64,000 bases of DNA from Streptomyces graminofaciens (GCF_030294945.1 NZ_AP018448.1:2604001-2668000), one strand, 5' to 3'. Numbered from the stretch's first letter, positions 33,097 through 42,242 are shown. Program-made: numbers and translations. The notes: generated by a model from the letters alone, not told the origin.

Positions 33097-33713
33097 CGTG
33101 TCTCCTCTGCGATCACTCTGCGGAAAGCGGCCGCGCGGGCCCGGAGTCGGCCCAGGTCACCGCCGTCGGCCGCGTCCCCGACGAGGGGTGAGCCGACGCC
33201 GACGGCGAGGGCGCCCCCGTCCAGGTAGTCACGGGCGGCCCGCGCGTCCACTCCCCCGACGGGCACGAAGGGCACCTCGGGGAACGGGTCGCGCAGGGCC
33301 CGCAGATAGCCGGGTCCGCCGAGCGAACCCGGGAAGAGTTTGATCGCGTCGGCACCCCGTGCGAGGGCGGCTTCGATCTCGGTCGGCGTCAGGGCTCCCA
33401 TCAGCACGGGTACGCCGTACGGCTCCAGTCCGTCGACGAGTGCCGGGGTGACGAGGTACGAGGCACCGGCGTCCACGGCGCGGGCGGCGTGCTCGGACGA
33501 ACGCACGGTTCCGGCGCCAAGCAGTGCCTCGGGGCCCAGTTCGGCGCGGGCCTGCCGGATCACGATCAGGGCGTCGGCGGTGGTCAGCGAGACCTCGATG
33601 GCGGCGACACCCTCTTCGGCGAGGGTGCGTACGGTGCGCAGGGCCGCGGCGGGATCCTTGCCGCGTACGATCGCCAACAGGCGGTGGGCGCGGAGCGATT
33701 CCACCAGGTTCAT
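33093..33713 (-). CDS. KDPG / 2-keto-3-deoxy-6-phosphogluconate-type aldolase
   Basis: 206 residues, normal for class I KDPG/KDPGal aldolases. Key residues: Arg in LAIVRGKD near residue 17, Glu in AAIEVSLTT near 40, the TxGAGTVR strand as LLGAGTVRSS near 65, Schiff-base Lys in DAIKLFPGSLGG near 125, and GGVDARAARDYLDGGA near 150. The ATG at 33713 has AAGGAG eleven bases upstream, slightly long; an in-frame codon 16 residues upstream is an alternative. It is the first intact gene of the sugar-acid operon, directly downstream of the broken galactonate dehydratase. Confidence 0.86.
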   Translation of the reverse strand: MNLVESLRAHRLLAIVRGKDPAAALRTVRTLAEEGVAAIEVSLTTADALIVIRQARAELGPEALLGAGTVRSSEHAARAVDAGASYLVTPALVDGLEPYGVPVLMGALTPTEIEAALARGADAIKLFPGSLGGPGYLRALRDPFPEVPFVPVGGVDARAARDYLDGGALAVGVGSPLVGDAADGGDLGRLRARAAAFRRVIAEETR

Positions 33714-33754
33714 GGGAGCGGGCTCTCCTTGCACGTTCGGTTCACGGGCGGCGG

Positions 33755-34210
33755 TCACCATTCGGTGAACACCCCGTCGGCTCCCCGCCATACGGGGTTG
33801 CGCCAGCGGTGTCCGGTCTCGGCCGGACGGCGTACCGCCTTCTCGTCGATCTCGACGCCGAGCCCTGGGCGGGACGCGGCGACGGCGTATCCGCCGTCGA
33901 AACGGAAGGGCTCGGGGTCCATCACATACTCCAGCAGGTCGCACCGCTGGTGGTAGTGGATGCCCATGCTCTGTTCCTGGATGAGGAAGTTCGGTACGGA
34001 GAAGGCGATCTGCACGCTGGCCCCAGGGCGATCGGGCCGAGGGGGCAGTGGGGAGCCATGGCGACGTCGTACGTCTCGGCCATGGCCGCGATGCGGCGGA
34101 CCTCGGAGATTCCGCCGGCGTGCGACAGGTCGGGCTGGGCGACGGCGATGCCGCTGGTCATGACCTCGCGGAAGTCCCAGCGGGAGTAGAGGCGTTCGCC
34201 GTCTCCGCTC
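33755..34210 (-). pseudogene. dgoD: galactonate dehydratase (enolase superfamily), truncated and frameshifted
   Basis: Leftward reading gives [17 protein letters not shown], then [19 protein letters not shown] and [11 protein letters not shown], the unmistakable C-terminal half of D-galactonate dehydratase. At about 34021 the frame breaks: a CTGGGGCC stretch stands where CTGGCGGCC would keep frame, so one base was probably lost. Beyond the break the next frame continues correctly with [20 protein letters not shown] and then SRPGLGVEIDEKAV. The N-terminal part of the protein is missing, replaced by a short-chain dehydrogenase tail. The gene cannot make a working enzyme. Confidence 0.75.
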
Positions 34211-34261
34211 AAGTCCTGTCCAGGGAGTCCCCGCACGGTACGCGCTGCCCACGAGGACTCC

Positions 34262-34332
34262 TTCATGACGCTCCGTCCTCCGTCGACCACCAGGCCGGCT
34301 CCGATCACATAGGCGGCGTCCGCCGATGACAG
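34262..34332 (-). pseudogene. short-chain dehydrogenase C-terminal remnant
   Basis: [20 protein letters not shown] is a typical C-terminal end of a short-chain dehydrogenase (SSAD-A-Y-V-x-GA-L-VVDGG). It is joined in frame to the galactonate dehydratase fragment, as if a deletion fused two neighbouring genes of one operon. Confidence 0.5.
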
Positions 34333-34335
34333 GGC

Positions 34336-34413
34336 CTGCTCACCTTCGCCGAACCCCGGCCCGAGTTCGTCTACGAGACGTTCCGGAAGGCGGTCGGTCC
34401 ACGGGCTGAGTGA
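34336..34413 (+). pseudogene. possible C-terminal remnant on the opposite strand
   Basis: Between the dehydrogenase remnant and the TetR gene, the plus strand reads [20 protein letters not shown] then GPRAE and a stop. It looks like the end of a coding sequence, but the frame is closed just upstream. If real it is what remains of a gene cut off by the same rearrangement. Confidence 0.25.
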
Positions 34414-34416
34414 CCT

Positions 34417-35112
34417 TCAGGAGAGGTCTTGGCCGGTTTGCGCGAGGCGGACCATGGCGCGGTGGAGGGCGGCGGGTGCGGGGGCCTCGGGCAACGGGGG
34501 GAGTGGTGCGCCGGGGGTGGCGTAGGAGCGGATCATGTGGGCGAGGAGGCGGCGCCAGGTGTCGGGGGCGGCGTCGCCGGCGGCGTTGACGACGCCGGCG
34601 TTGGCCATCAGCAGGATGACGACGTCCTGGTGGGTGAAGTCGTCGCGCAGGTGCCCGGTGTCCTTGGCGCGGGTGATGAGTTCGAGCAGCCGGTCGTACG
34701 CCTCGGCGCGGCGGGCCTCCAGGGCCTTGGCGGCGGGGAAGGTCATGGTCAGGACGTCGGCGAAGCCTCGGTCGGCGGCCTGCATGGCGCAGATGGCGTG
34801 GAGGTAGCCGGTGAAGCCGTGCCAGGGGTCGGGGTCGTCGAGGGCGACGGTGACGGCGGTGGCGTAGGCGTCCATGCGGTCGGCGAAGACCGCGGCGACC
34901 AGGTCGTCCTTGCTGGGGAAGCGGCGGGAGAGGGTGGCCTTACCGACTCCGGCCTCGCGGGCGACCGAGGCCATGGACACACCGAGTCCCTCCCTGGCGT
35001 AGAGGGTGCGGGCGGCGGCCAGGATGCGGCAGCGGTTGCGTTCGGCGTCGGCGCGCAGTCCCGATCCGGCCTGCTCGTCCGGGATGTCGCCGGGAACCGC
35101 GGGAGAAGTCAT
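34417..35112 (-). CDS. TetR-family transcriptional regulator
   Basis: 231 residues. Helix-turn-helix at about 25-75: RNRCRILAAARTLYAREG then VSMASVAREAGVGKATLSRR. The C-terminal part (about 85-200) is the TetR ligand domain found in many Streptomyces regulators of oxidoreductase genes. The AAGTGG/CCACTT palindrome upstream is its probable own operator. It is not clear what it controls: its former neighbour genes here are remnants. The start ATG has only a weak GAGTGAG ribosome site. Confidence 0.85.
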   Translation of the reverse strand: MTSPAVPGDIPDEQAGSGLRADAERNRCRILAAARTLYAREGLGVSMASVAREAGVGKATLSRRFPSKDDLVAAVFADRMDAYATAVTVALDDPDPWHGFTGYLHAICAMQAADRGFADVLTMTFPAAKALEARRAEAYDRLLELITRAKDTGHLRDDFTHQDVVILLMANAGVVNAAGDAAPDTWRRLLAHMIRSYATPGAPLPPLPEAPAPAALHRAMVRLAQTGQDLS

Positions 35113-35348
35113 GCGCTCACTCTATCCAAGTGGAAGATATTGCCCACTTCTGTTGTCACGCCGCGCACCCCGAACTCGCCCTGCTCACGGCGGTCGGCGC
35201 GCGAGAGAACGTCACCTGGAACGGCCCGCACCGCAGGCGGCCGCTGCGGAACGCCACCGTCTTCCGGGCGCCGACCATCACCATGCCGACGGCGCCCCGA
35301 AGAGCCCGCGCCCCTCAGCGTCTTCCCCCTGATCCTGGGCCGCCGGAC
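35113..35348. other. non-coding stretch upstream of TetR with one operator
   Basis: Besides the palindrome at 35128 and the hairpin at 35349 I see no supported gene. A plus-strand frame reads HPELALLTAVGARENVTWNG and could be a relic, but it has no start or family match that I can name. Confidence 0.4.
35128..35149 (-). promoter_or_regulatory. TetR autoregulatory operator
   Basis: AAGTGG and CCACTT are separated by 10 bases, 16 to 37 bases upstream of the TetR start codon. On the minus strand a TAGAGT hexamer between the palindrome and the ATG could be the -10. Confidence 0.5.
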
Positions 35349-35391
35349 CCGACCCGGTGCTTCGTGACATGCGGGCGAAGCACCGGGTCGG
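35349..35391 (-). terminator. strong hairpin terminator after the secreted GH78 gene
   Basis: Perfect 16-bp arms, CCGACCCGGTGCTTCG and its complement, around an 11-base loop, 16 bases beyond the stop codon. Confidence 0.8.
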
Positions 35392-35406
35392 TCGCGTCGG
35401 CGAGTG

Positions 35407-38400
35407 TTATCCGATGCGGATCTCGGCGAGTTGGAGGCGGTACTTGGTGCTCTCGTCCGAGGCGGGTCTGCCGAGTTTGGTCGCCGTCAGGCGCAGGTAG
35501 CGGCCGGTGGTGGAGGTGAGGGTGTAGGTCTGGGCGGCTCCGCTCGGGTTGGGTTCACCGGTGACGGTGCGAGCGGTGGTGTAGGTGCTGGACCCGTCCG
35601 TGCGGGTCTGGATCGTGAAGTCGGCCGGGAAGCCCGCCGAACCGCCGCCCGCCCCACCGGTGTCGGTACGCGGGTGCAGGGTGACGGAGCCGATCGCCCG
35701 GTCGGCGCCGAGGTCGACCTCGATCCACACGGGTGTGTCGCTGACGTCGGCGGAGGGGAAGTCGATGCTGGTGAAGCCCTTCGCCCCGGTCACGCTGGTG
35801 GTGGTGCCGTCCAGGACCCGGGTCTTGCCCCAGTCGCCGTTCTCCAGCGTGTAGTTGCCGGTGACGGTGGTCGCGGCGGTCGGGACTGCCAGTTCGGCGA
35901 GCTGGAGACGGTACTTGGTGCTCTCGTCCGAGGCGGGGGTGCCGAGCTTGGTCGCCTGCAGGCGGACGTAGCGGGCGGTGGTCGTCCTGAAGCCGTACGT
36001 CTGTACGAGTCCGGTGGGATTCGACTGCCCGGTGAGGGTGCGGACGGTGGTGTAGGTGCTGGATCCGTCGGGGCGGGTCTGGATCGTGAAGTCGACCGGG
36101 AAGCCCGCGGTGCCGCCCCCGGCAGCCGGGGTGTCGGTCCGGGGGAAGAGGCGTACGGCGTCGAGGTCGGTGTCCGCGCCGAGGTCGATCTCCACCCACA
36201 CCGGGTTCGCGCCGACGTCCGCGGAGGAGAACTCGTTGCTGGTGTAGCCCCTCGCACCACTCACGCTGGTGAGGATGCCGTCGGTCAGCCGGTTCCTGCC
36301 CCAGTTGCTGTTCTCCAGGCTGTTGTTGCTGGTGACCGTCCGGCCCAGGGCCAGGTTGTCGAGGCGGCCGGTGCCCGTCGCCGTGAACGTCCACGTGCCC
36401 GGCTGGACCTTGAAGTAGACGTACGAGGAGTCCTTGCCGTCATAGCTCAGACCGCTGACGCCGCCGGTGGAGGAGCCGCCGGTGAAGACGGTGGTGTCGT
36501 TTGCCTTGATGACAGGCTGCGATCCGCCGTAGGTGGGCACGCCCACTCGAGCGGTCGTTCCGCTCGGCGAGGTGAGCGTCAGCGTGACCTTGGTTCCGTC
36601 ACGGACAATGCCGAAGCGGATGTCACCCTCGATGGTGGGCGTCACCGTGTTGATCTTCGTGAGGGTGCCGGTCTGCGGGATGACCTCGTACGTCTCCCAG
36701 CCCGCCTTGGTGGGGCGGACACCGGCGGCGTAGGCGGACAGCGCGTACAGCGGGCCGCCGTTCCACGCGTGGTTGTCGGTACCCGCGTTCTTGTCCCACA
36801 CCTCCCACAGCGTGTGGCAGGCGGGGTCGGCGACCTGGGCGGCGAAGCGGTTGCGCATCCGCTCCTCGGCGACGGTGGCCGCGCCCATCAGATACAGCGC
36901 CTCCAGGACGTAGAACTCCATGTACGGGCTGGCGTTGAGGTGCGTACGCAGCACCTCCGTCACCGCCCGGTGGCGGGAGGCGGGGGCCAGGCCCGCGACG
37001 ACCGCGAGGGCGTTGCCGCGGTCGTCGGTGTCGCCGTTGTAGCCGGGCGAGCGGTACTCGTTCTTCGAGGAGTTCCACAGGACGCGGTCGAAATTGGCCT
37101 TGACGCTGTCCCGCTGGGCCTTCCACCCGGCCACGTCCCCGCTGTTGCCGCTGAGGTCGGCGAGCTTGGCGGCGGTGTCCAGGGCCAGGTAGTACCAGCA
37201 GTTGTCCAGGACACGGGCGTCGATGTTGGAGCCCCAGTCCTCCCAGTCCCAGTCCCCCGCACGGTGGTTGACCAGGCCGTCGCTGTCCAGGCTCCACAGG
37301 TTCAGGTACTTCTTCACCGCCGGGTAGGCGACGGTGACGGCGTCGGCGTTGCCGGTGTAGAGGTAGTACGTCCAGAACGACCACACCGAGGCGAGCATCT
37401 GGGTGGGCAGTTCGGCGGTCCAGATCGTCGAGGGAACCGGGGAGTACAGCGCCCCGCTGGACTTCTGCCAGGCCGCGAGTTGCGCGATGGCCTTCTCGCC
37501 GAGGGCGTGGGACTTGGTGTCGAAGGTGTAGAAGCCCTCCTTGAGCTGGTTGACCACATCGCCCCACCACTGGGCGCGCTCGCGGGTGGGGCAGTCCATG
37601 TAGTTGTCGCGCATGTTGACGTACATGGTGCGGGCGGCCTTGGTCCACAAGGTGTCCAGGAAGGCGTCACTGCTGCTGAACGACCCGGCGAAGTCCGTGT
37701 CGTAGCCGGACTCCCGGTACTTCAGCTCCAGGATCGTCACAGTGGCCGGAATCGTGTACCGCACGGCCGTGCCGCTCATCCACGCCAACGACTCGAACTC
37801 CTGCACCCCGCCGGCGCAGACGTAGGTGGCGCGCATGTTGAAGCCGGTGCCGGGCTCGATGCCCGTCAGGTTGGCGCCGTCGTCGTAGTGGTCGGTCTGG
37901 ACACCGATCACCGCACCCGCCGGGGCGTCCACCTTCAAGAACGGGGTGACCTGGAGGTTGGACGGCAGCTTGGCCGAGATCGCCGTGGAACCCTGGCCGG
38001 TGCTCGGCAACGACGACGCATTGGTGTAGGACTTCAGACCGGAGTAGCGGAACTGCGGGATCGGCCGCTCCACCAGGGCGTTCCAGGGCGCGGAGCCGAC
38101 GGCGCCGAAGTCGGTCGGCGCACTCCAGCCGCTGTCGTCGAAGCCGGGCGACCGCCAGCCCGACACGACGGCGGCGGCCCGGGCGTCGTAGTGGACGTTC
38201 GACTCCGGCAGCCGGAAGTTGACCTGGGTACCGCTGGTGTTGTTCGAGTAGCCCGGGTGCACGGTGTGCTTCCAACTGGTGTCGCTGACCAGTCGGGTGG
38301 TCGTCGAACCGACCTCCATGTCCGACTGGAACAGCAGCCCTCCCTTGCCGCTGCTGTTGTGCGAGAAGCCCTGCTTGCCGAAGTACCACACCAGCAGCGC

Positions 38401-38769
38401 GACGGTGTTGCTGCCGCTTGTCAGGTACGGGGCCATGTCGATCTCGTCGTAGTAGGTGTCCGTACGGTTGGGACCGCGCTTGAGCCCGCCTTCGAAGACC
38501 ACCAGCGTGCCGTTCACCCACAGCCAGTACTTGGAGTCGGCCGCGATCTGCGTGACCGCCTTCGACGGTGCCGAAGCAAGGGTGAACGATCTGCGGAATG
38601 CCACCCACTGATTCGCCGAACTGGACGGCGCCCAGATCCACTTCGCCGTCCAGGACACCGCGGCTGACGCCGTGGACGCCAGACCGGGCAGAGCCAGGGA
38701 ACCGAGGGTGGGAGCGAGGGCCACGGCTATGGCCGAGCTCAGGATGGACCTACGAGTTACAGGGGGCAT
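35407..38769 (-). CDS. secreted alpha-L-rhamnosidase-like GH78 with two F5/8-type (discoidin) domains
   Basis: 1120 residues. The N-terminus MPPVTRRSILSSAIAVALAP looks like a Tat signal (RR-x-I-L). A beta-sandwich with WTAKWIWAPSSSANQWVAFR precedes the GH78 (alpha/alpha)6 barrel. The acid-rich motif DCPTRERAQWWGD lies at about residues 390-402 with the general-acid Glu. HTLWEVWDKNAGTDNHAWNG near 650 carries the probable general base. The C-terminus holds two tandem near-copies of an F5/8-type carbohydrate-binding domain (about 806-960 and 965-1120), each ending DESTKYRLQLAEL/I. It removes rhamnose from plant polysaccharide or glycosides outside the cell; linkage is not decidable. AGGAA precedes the ATG. 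Last gene of the transport operon, behind a hairpin. Confidence 0.85.
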   Translation of the reverse strand: MPPVTRRSILSSAIAVALAPTLGSLALPGLASTASAAVSWTAKWIWAPSSSANQWVAFRRSFTLASAPSKAVTQIAADSKYWLWVNGTLVVFEGGLKRGPNRTDTYYDEIDMAPYLTSGSNTVALLVWYFGKQGFSHNSSGKGGLLFQSDMEVGSTTTRLVSDTSWKHTVHPGYSNNTSGTQVNFRLPESNVHYDARAAAVVSGWRSPGFDDSGWSAPTDFGAVGSAPWNALVERPIPQFRYSGLKSYTNASSLPSTGQGSTAISAKLPSNLQVTPFLKVDAPAGAVIGVQTDHYDDGANLTGIEPGTGFNMRATYVCAGGVQEFESLAWMSGTAVRYTIPATVTILELKYRESGYDTDFAGSFSSSDAFLDTLWTKAARTMYVNMRDNYMDCPTRERAQWWGDVVNQLKEGFYTFDTKSHALGEKAIAQLAAWQKSSGALYSPVPSTIWTAELPTQMLASVWSFWTYYLYTGNADAVTVAYPAVKKYLNLWSLDSDGLVNHRAGDWDWEDWGSNIDARVLDNCWYYLALDTAAKLADLSGNSGDVAGWKAQRDSVKANFDRVLWNSSKNEYRSPGYNGDTDDRGNALAVVAGLAPASRHRAVTEVLRTHLNASPYMEFYVLEALYLMGAATVAEERMRNRFAAQVADPACHTLWEVWDKNAGTDNHAWNGGPLYALSAYAAGVRPTKAGWETYEVIPQTGTLTKINTVTPTIEGDIRFGIVRDGTKVTLTLTSPSGTTARVGVPTYGGSQPVIKANDTTVFTGGSSTGGVSGLSYDGKDSSYVYFKVQPGTWTFTATGTGRLDNLALGRTVTSNNSLENSNWGRNRLTDGILTSVSGARGYTSNEFSSADVGANPVWVEIDLGADTDLDAVRLFPRTDTPAAGGGTAGFPVDFTIQTRPDGSSTYTTVRTLTGQSNPTGLVQTYGFRTTTARYVRLQATKLGTPASDESTKYRLQLAELAVPTAATTVTGNYTLENGDWGKTRVLDGTTTSVTGAKGFTSIDFPSADVSDTPVWIEVDLGADRAIGSVTLHPRTDTGGAGGGSAGFPADFTIQTRTDGSSTYTTARTVTGEPNPSGAAQTYTLTSTTGRYLRLTATKLGRPASDESTKYRLQLAEIRIG

Positions 38770-38838
38770 CGCGGGTTCCTGCTTTCGGGGAGTCTCTTCT
38801 AGGAGCGGTCAGTGGTCGTGGGGGTGCGGAGGTGTCGA

Positions 38839-38876
38839 CTCCGGGCGGGCCGAGGTGCGCTTCGGCCCGTCCGGAG
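38839..38876 (-). terminator. intercistronic hairpin between the GH43 and GH78 genes
   Basis: 15-base arms with one mismatch (CTCCGGGCGGGCCGA against TCGGCCCGTCCGGAG), loop 8 bases. It probably reduces, rather than stops, transcription into the GH78 gene. Confidence 0.6.
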
Positions 38877-38906
38877 CCCCCGTCGGCCAGGGGTGTCCTG
38901 CGGGGG

Positions 38907-40337
38907 TCAGACGACCATCCACTGCTGGTTCGCGCCGGAGGCGCAGGTCGCCTGGTCCAGGGCCGCCCCGTTGGCGGTGGAGGCCCCGGCGACCTGGAGG
39001 CACTTGCCGCTGTTGACGTTGGTGAAGGTGACGTAGCCGCCGATCACCGCCGTCCTCGTCCACAGCTGGTGCGCGGCCCCGGTGCACGTGGACTGGACGG
39101 CCACCGCGCCGTCGGCGGTGGAGGCGCCGGAGATCTGCAGGCATTTGCCGCTGTTGACGTTGACCAGCCGGTAGTTGGAGCCGACGGCGGTGGGCACCCA
39201 CTGCTGGTTGGCCCCGGAGTTGCAGTTGCCGGAGTTCACCGCCGCCCCGTCCGCCGTGCTCAGGGACCAGACGTCTGCGCACTTGGCGCTGTTCCGGTTC
39301 AGCAGATGGTTGTTCGCGGCCCCGAGCGGACCGGCGATGACGGGCCAGCCTCCCGCGAAGGTCACCTGACGGATGTCGAGCGTCTCCCGCCCGGCGTTGT
39401 CGCCGTCGTAGTAGTGGTAGGCGAGGTACTTGGACGTGCCGTCGTCGTAGGCGTCGGCGCCACCGGCGGCCACCCTCGGGTAGGCACCGGTGAGGACGGT
39501 CGTGCCTCCGCCGGAGGCCATGTCGGTGCCGTTCTGGTCGAGGTACGGTCCCGTGATGCTGGTGGACCGGCCGACCACGGTGTAGTAGGTGCTGTTGGTC
39601 CCGCTGCAGCAGAGGCCCTTGGAGCCGAAGAGGTAGTAGTAGCCGCCGTTGAGGATGATCGTCGGGTTCTCGATGTCGACGGCGATGCGCCAGAGGTTGT
39701 GGTCGGTGGTGGACAGCTTGCCGGTGGACTGGTCCAGGACGTGCATGTAGGTGCCGGAGCCGGTCCAGGAGCCCCAGGAGATGTACAGCCGGCCGTCCGG
39801 TCCCCAGTCGACGTTGGGGTCGATGGGGTAGTTGACGTCCGTGACCATGCCCTGGTCGGTCCACGGGCCCTCGATGTTCGTGGCGGTGGCGAGGCCCATC
39901 ACGGCGTAGTTCGTGCCCCAGCGGGAACCGGCGTAGTACAGGTGGTACTTGCCGTTGAAGTACTTGATGTCCGGGGCCCAGATGTTCGGCGGGGTCGCGC
40001 CGAGCTTCTCGGTGATCCAGGCCGGGGTCGACTCCCAGACGTTCCCCACCTTCGTCCATCCGGAGGCCGCGGTGCCGCCGCACGTCTTGCGGAGGGTGAT
40101 GGATCCGCTGGGGTTGAGGGAGTCGTTCTCGAACCCGGTCGAGAAGCCGTAGTAGCAGCTTCCCACCTTGATCACGCTCGGGTCATGCATACGGGTGTCA
40201 CCGCTGAGCGCCTGTGCGGGAGAGGCGATGACCAGGCCGAGGACGGTCAGGAAGGCCACCAGGGCCGCCGCGAGTGCGGGGCGGCCGCGTCCCCCGCGTA
40301 TCCCGGGACGCGGCCCCGGGTGGTTGTGGACGCGCAT
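38907..40337 (-). CDS. secreted GH43 arabinanase/arabinofuranosidase with ricin-type CBM13
   Basis: 476 residues. Signal peptide to about residue 43 (ALAAALVAFLTVLGLVIASP, AQA cleavage). The five-bladed GH43 catalytic domain spans about 44-340: general-base Asp in MHDPSVIKVGSCYYGF, then PPNIWAPDIKYFNGKYHLYY, and PIDPNVDWGPDGRLYISWG. A ricin-type domain with three QxW repeats fills about 345-476 (GANQQWVPT, AAHQLWTRT, GANQQWMVV). It probably cuts arabinan side chains. AAAGGAG six bases before ATG 40337 is the chosen start; the frame extends 18 codons further. It is cotranscribed with the sugar ABC genes, so its products are probably what that transporter takes up. Confidence 0.87.
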   Translation of the reverse strand: MRVHNHPGPRPGIRGGRGRPALAAALVAFLTVLGLVIASPAQALSGDTRMHDPSVIKVGSCYYGFSTGFENDSLNPSGSITLRKTCGGTAASGWTKVGNVWESTPAWITEKLGATPPNIWAPDIKYFNGKYHLYYAGSRWGTNYAVMGLATATNIEGPWTDQGMVTDVNYPIDPNVDWGPDGRLYISWGSWTGSGTYMHVLDQSTGKLSTTDHNLWRIAVDIENPTIILNGGYYYLFGSKGLCCSGTNSTYYTVVGRSTSITGPYLDQNGTDMASGGGTTVLTGAYPRVAAGGADAYDDGTSKYLAYHYYDGDNAGRETLDIRQVTFAGGWPVIAGPLGAANNHLLNRNSAKCADVWSLSTADGAAVNSGNCNSGANQQWVPTAVGSNYRLVNVNSGKCLQISGASTADGAVAVQSTCTGAAHQLWTRTAVIGGYVTFTNVNSGKCLQVAGASTANGAALDQATCASGANQQWMVV

Positions 40338-40418
40338 GCGAAACTCCTTTGTGTCGCTGTGGATAAGGCGGGGTACGAGCTGTCCCCCCACGACCCCCGA
40401 AGAGCCCTGTGGCTCCGG

Positions 40419-41246
40419 TCAGCCCTTGACCGCTCCGGCCGTCATGCCCGCCACGATCTGCCGGTTGAAGAAAAGGAACATGATCAGCGGCGGGATCGTG
40501 ATGAGCAGGATGTCCATGAAGAGCAGGTTGTAGCTGGTGCTGTACTGGCTCTGGAAGTTGAACAGGGTCAGCTGGACGGTGGCGTTCTGCTCGCCGGGCA
40601 GGAAGTACAGCGGGTTGGTGAAGTCGTTGAAGACGGCGACCGACTGCACGACGATCACGGTCACGATCACCGACCGCAGGATCGGGAGGATGACCTGGAA
40701 GAACAGCCGCAGCGGTGACGCCCCGTCGATGATGGCGGCCTCGTCGAGCTCGCGCGGGATGGTCGCGATGAAGGCGCGGAAGAGCAGGATGGAGAAGGAC
40801 AGGCCGAACGCGATCTCCACGAGGATCAGTCCGGGGAGGGTGCCGAACAGGCCGGCCTTCTGCAGGACCCAGATCGTGGGGACCACGGCCGGGGGGATGA
40901 TCAGCCCGGACAGGACGAGGAAGTTGATCAGTCCCGTCCAGCGGGTGACCCGTCGTTGCAGTACGAACGCGACCATCGCCCCGAGGACGACCATCGCCGT
41001 CACGCTGGCGACGGTCAGGATCACGCTGTTGATGAACGCGATGACGAGGATGTAGTCCCGCGCCTCCACGACCTGGACGAGGTTGTCCACCAGTTGGAAG
41101 TGGTGTGGCCAGGAGAAGTCGAGCTGTGAGGCCTGCTGCGGGTCCTTCACTGCGGTGAGCACGATGAACGCGAACGGGACGACGAAGACGACGACGCTGG
41201 CGGCGACGGACAGGACGGCGAGCCAGGTGCGGGCGGGGTTCTTCAC
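40419..41246 (-). CDS. sugar ABC transporter permease (MalG-type)
   Basis: 275 residues, six membrane segments. The EAA loop that contacts the ATPase reads ELDEAAIIDGASPLRLFFQV near residue 180. Start is a GTG with AAGGAGG seven bases upstream, overlapping the previous permease's TGA by four bases. It pairs with the MalF-type permease. No ATPase gene is present in the operon; Streptomyces sugar importers of this class commonly use a shared ATPase (MsiK) encoded elsewhere. Confidence 0.9.
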   Translation of the reverse strand: MKNPARTWLAVLSVAASVVVFVVPFAFIVLTAVKDPQQASQLDFSWPHHFQLVDNLVQVVEARDYILVIAFINSVILTVASVTAMVVLGAMVAFVLQRRVTRWTGLINFLVLSGLIIPPAVVPTIWVLQKAGLFGTLPGLILVEIAFGLSFSILLFRAFIATIPRELDEAAIIDGASPLRLFFQVILPILRSVIVTVIVVQSVAVFNDFTNPLYFLPGEQNATVQLTLFNFQSQYSTSYNLLFMDILLITIPPLIMFLFFNRQIVAGMTAGAVKG

Positions 41247-42175
41247 CGCTCCACCTCCTTGCTCGCCAGGAAGCGGGACAGCGGGACGATGACCGCCGTG
41301 ACGACGAGGAAGAGGATGACGTTTCCGGCGGTCGACAGGCCGTAGAAGCCGGCCTGGTACTGCTTGTAGATGACGGAGGCGACCACGTCGGAGCTGAAGC
41401 CCGGGCCGCCGCGCGTCATCGCCCAGATGAGGTCGAAGGACCGCAGGCCGCCGATGAGCGACAGGATGATGACGGTCGAGGTGGCCGGCCAGCTCAGCGG
41501 CAGGACGACGTTGCGGAACAGCTGCCATGGGCCCGCGCCGTCGATCTTCGCCGCCTCGTAGTAGTCCTGCGGGATGGAGACGATGCCGGCGATGTAGATG
41601 ACGGTGGCCAGGCCGACGCCTTTCCAGACGTCGACGAGGGCCACCGAGAACAGCGCCAGCGAAGGGTCCGTCAGCCAGCCCGGACCGTCGATGCCGACCG
41701 CCGAAAGCGTCTTGTTGATCGCTCCGGTGGAGGGGTCCATCAAGGCGGTGAAGGTGATGCCGACGCCCACGGTGCTGACCAGGACGGGGAAGAACACCAC
41801 CGAGCGCAGATAGCCGCGGGCGCGGATCTGGCTGGTCAGCAGGATTCCCAGGAGGAGGCCGAGGACCACCTTCAGGCCCGAGGTGACGAGCGCGTAGAGG
41901 AAGGTGTTGACGAAGCCCTTGACCAGGGCCGGTTCCTGGAAGAACGCGGTGAAGTTGTCCAGCCCGATGAAGGTCGACTTGAAGATGGTCCACCGGGTCA
42001 GGCTGAAGTAGAACGACGCGAACGTCGGGACGAGGAACAGCACCCCGTAGATCACCGCCGCCGGCAGGTAGAACCAGGTGGGATAGGCGCTGTGCGTCCT
42101 GGCGGACCGACGCCTCCCGGTCGCCGCCTCCGGCCGCTCGGCCGTCGGTGGCCCGGTCGGTACAACTGTGGTCAT
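41243..42175 (-). CDS. sugar ABC transporter permease (MalF-type)
   Basis: 310 residues, six membrane segments after a Pro/Arg-rich leader. The EAA loop is QDYYEAAKIDGAGPWQLFRN near residue 220. ATG 42175 (MTTVVPTG) with GAGAGAGGT before it is preferred over an in-frame codon 18 residues upstream. It lies 67 bases downstream of the solute-binding protein gene in the same operon. Confidence 0.9.
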   Translation of the reverse strand: MTTVVPTGPPTAERPEAATGRRRSARTHSAYPTWFYLPAAVIYGVLFLVPTFASFYFSLTRWTIFKSTFIGLDNFTAFFQEPALVKGFVNTFLYALVTSGLKVVLGLLLGILLTSQIRARGYLRSVVFFPVLVSTVGVGITFTALMDPSTGAINKTLSAVGIDGPGWLTDPSLALFSVALVDVWKGVGLATVIYIAGIVSIPQDYYEAAKIDGAGPWQLFRNVVLPLSWPATSTVIILSLIGGLRSFDLIWAMTRGGPGFSSDVVASVIYKQYQAGFYGLSTAGNVILFLVVTAVIVPLSRFLASKEVER

Positions 42176-42242
42176 CGATCGACCTCTCTCGGGTGCCTCC
42201 CCGCGCCCCTTGCGGAGGCGGGGAGCCACTGGCTTTCCGTTC

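Noticed and set aside
35404..38667. A 1087-codon plus-strand open frame opposite the secreted GH78
   Set aside because: It mirrors the whole GH78 gene in the complementary frame and has no recognisable domain, ribosome site or family; it is a GC-bias artefact.
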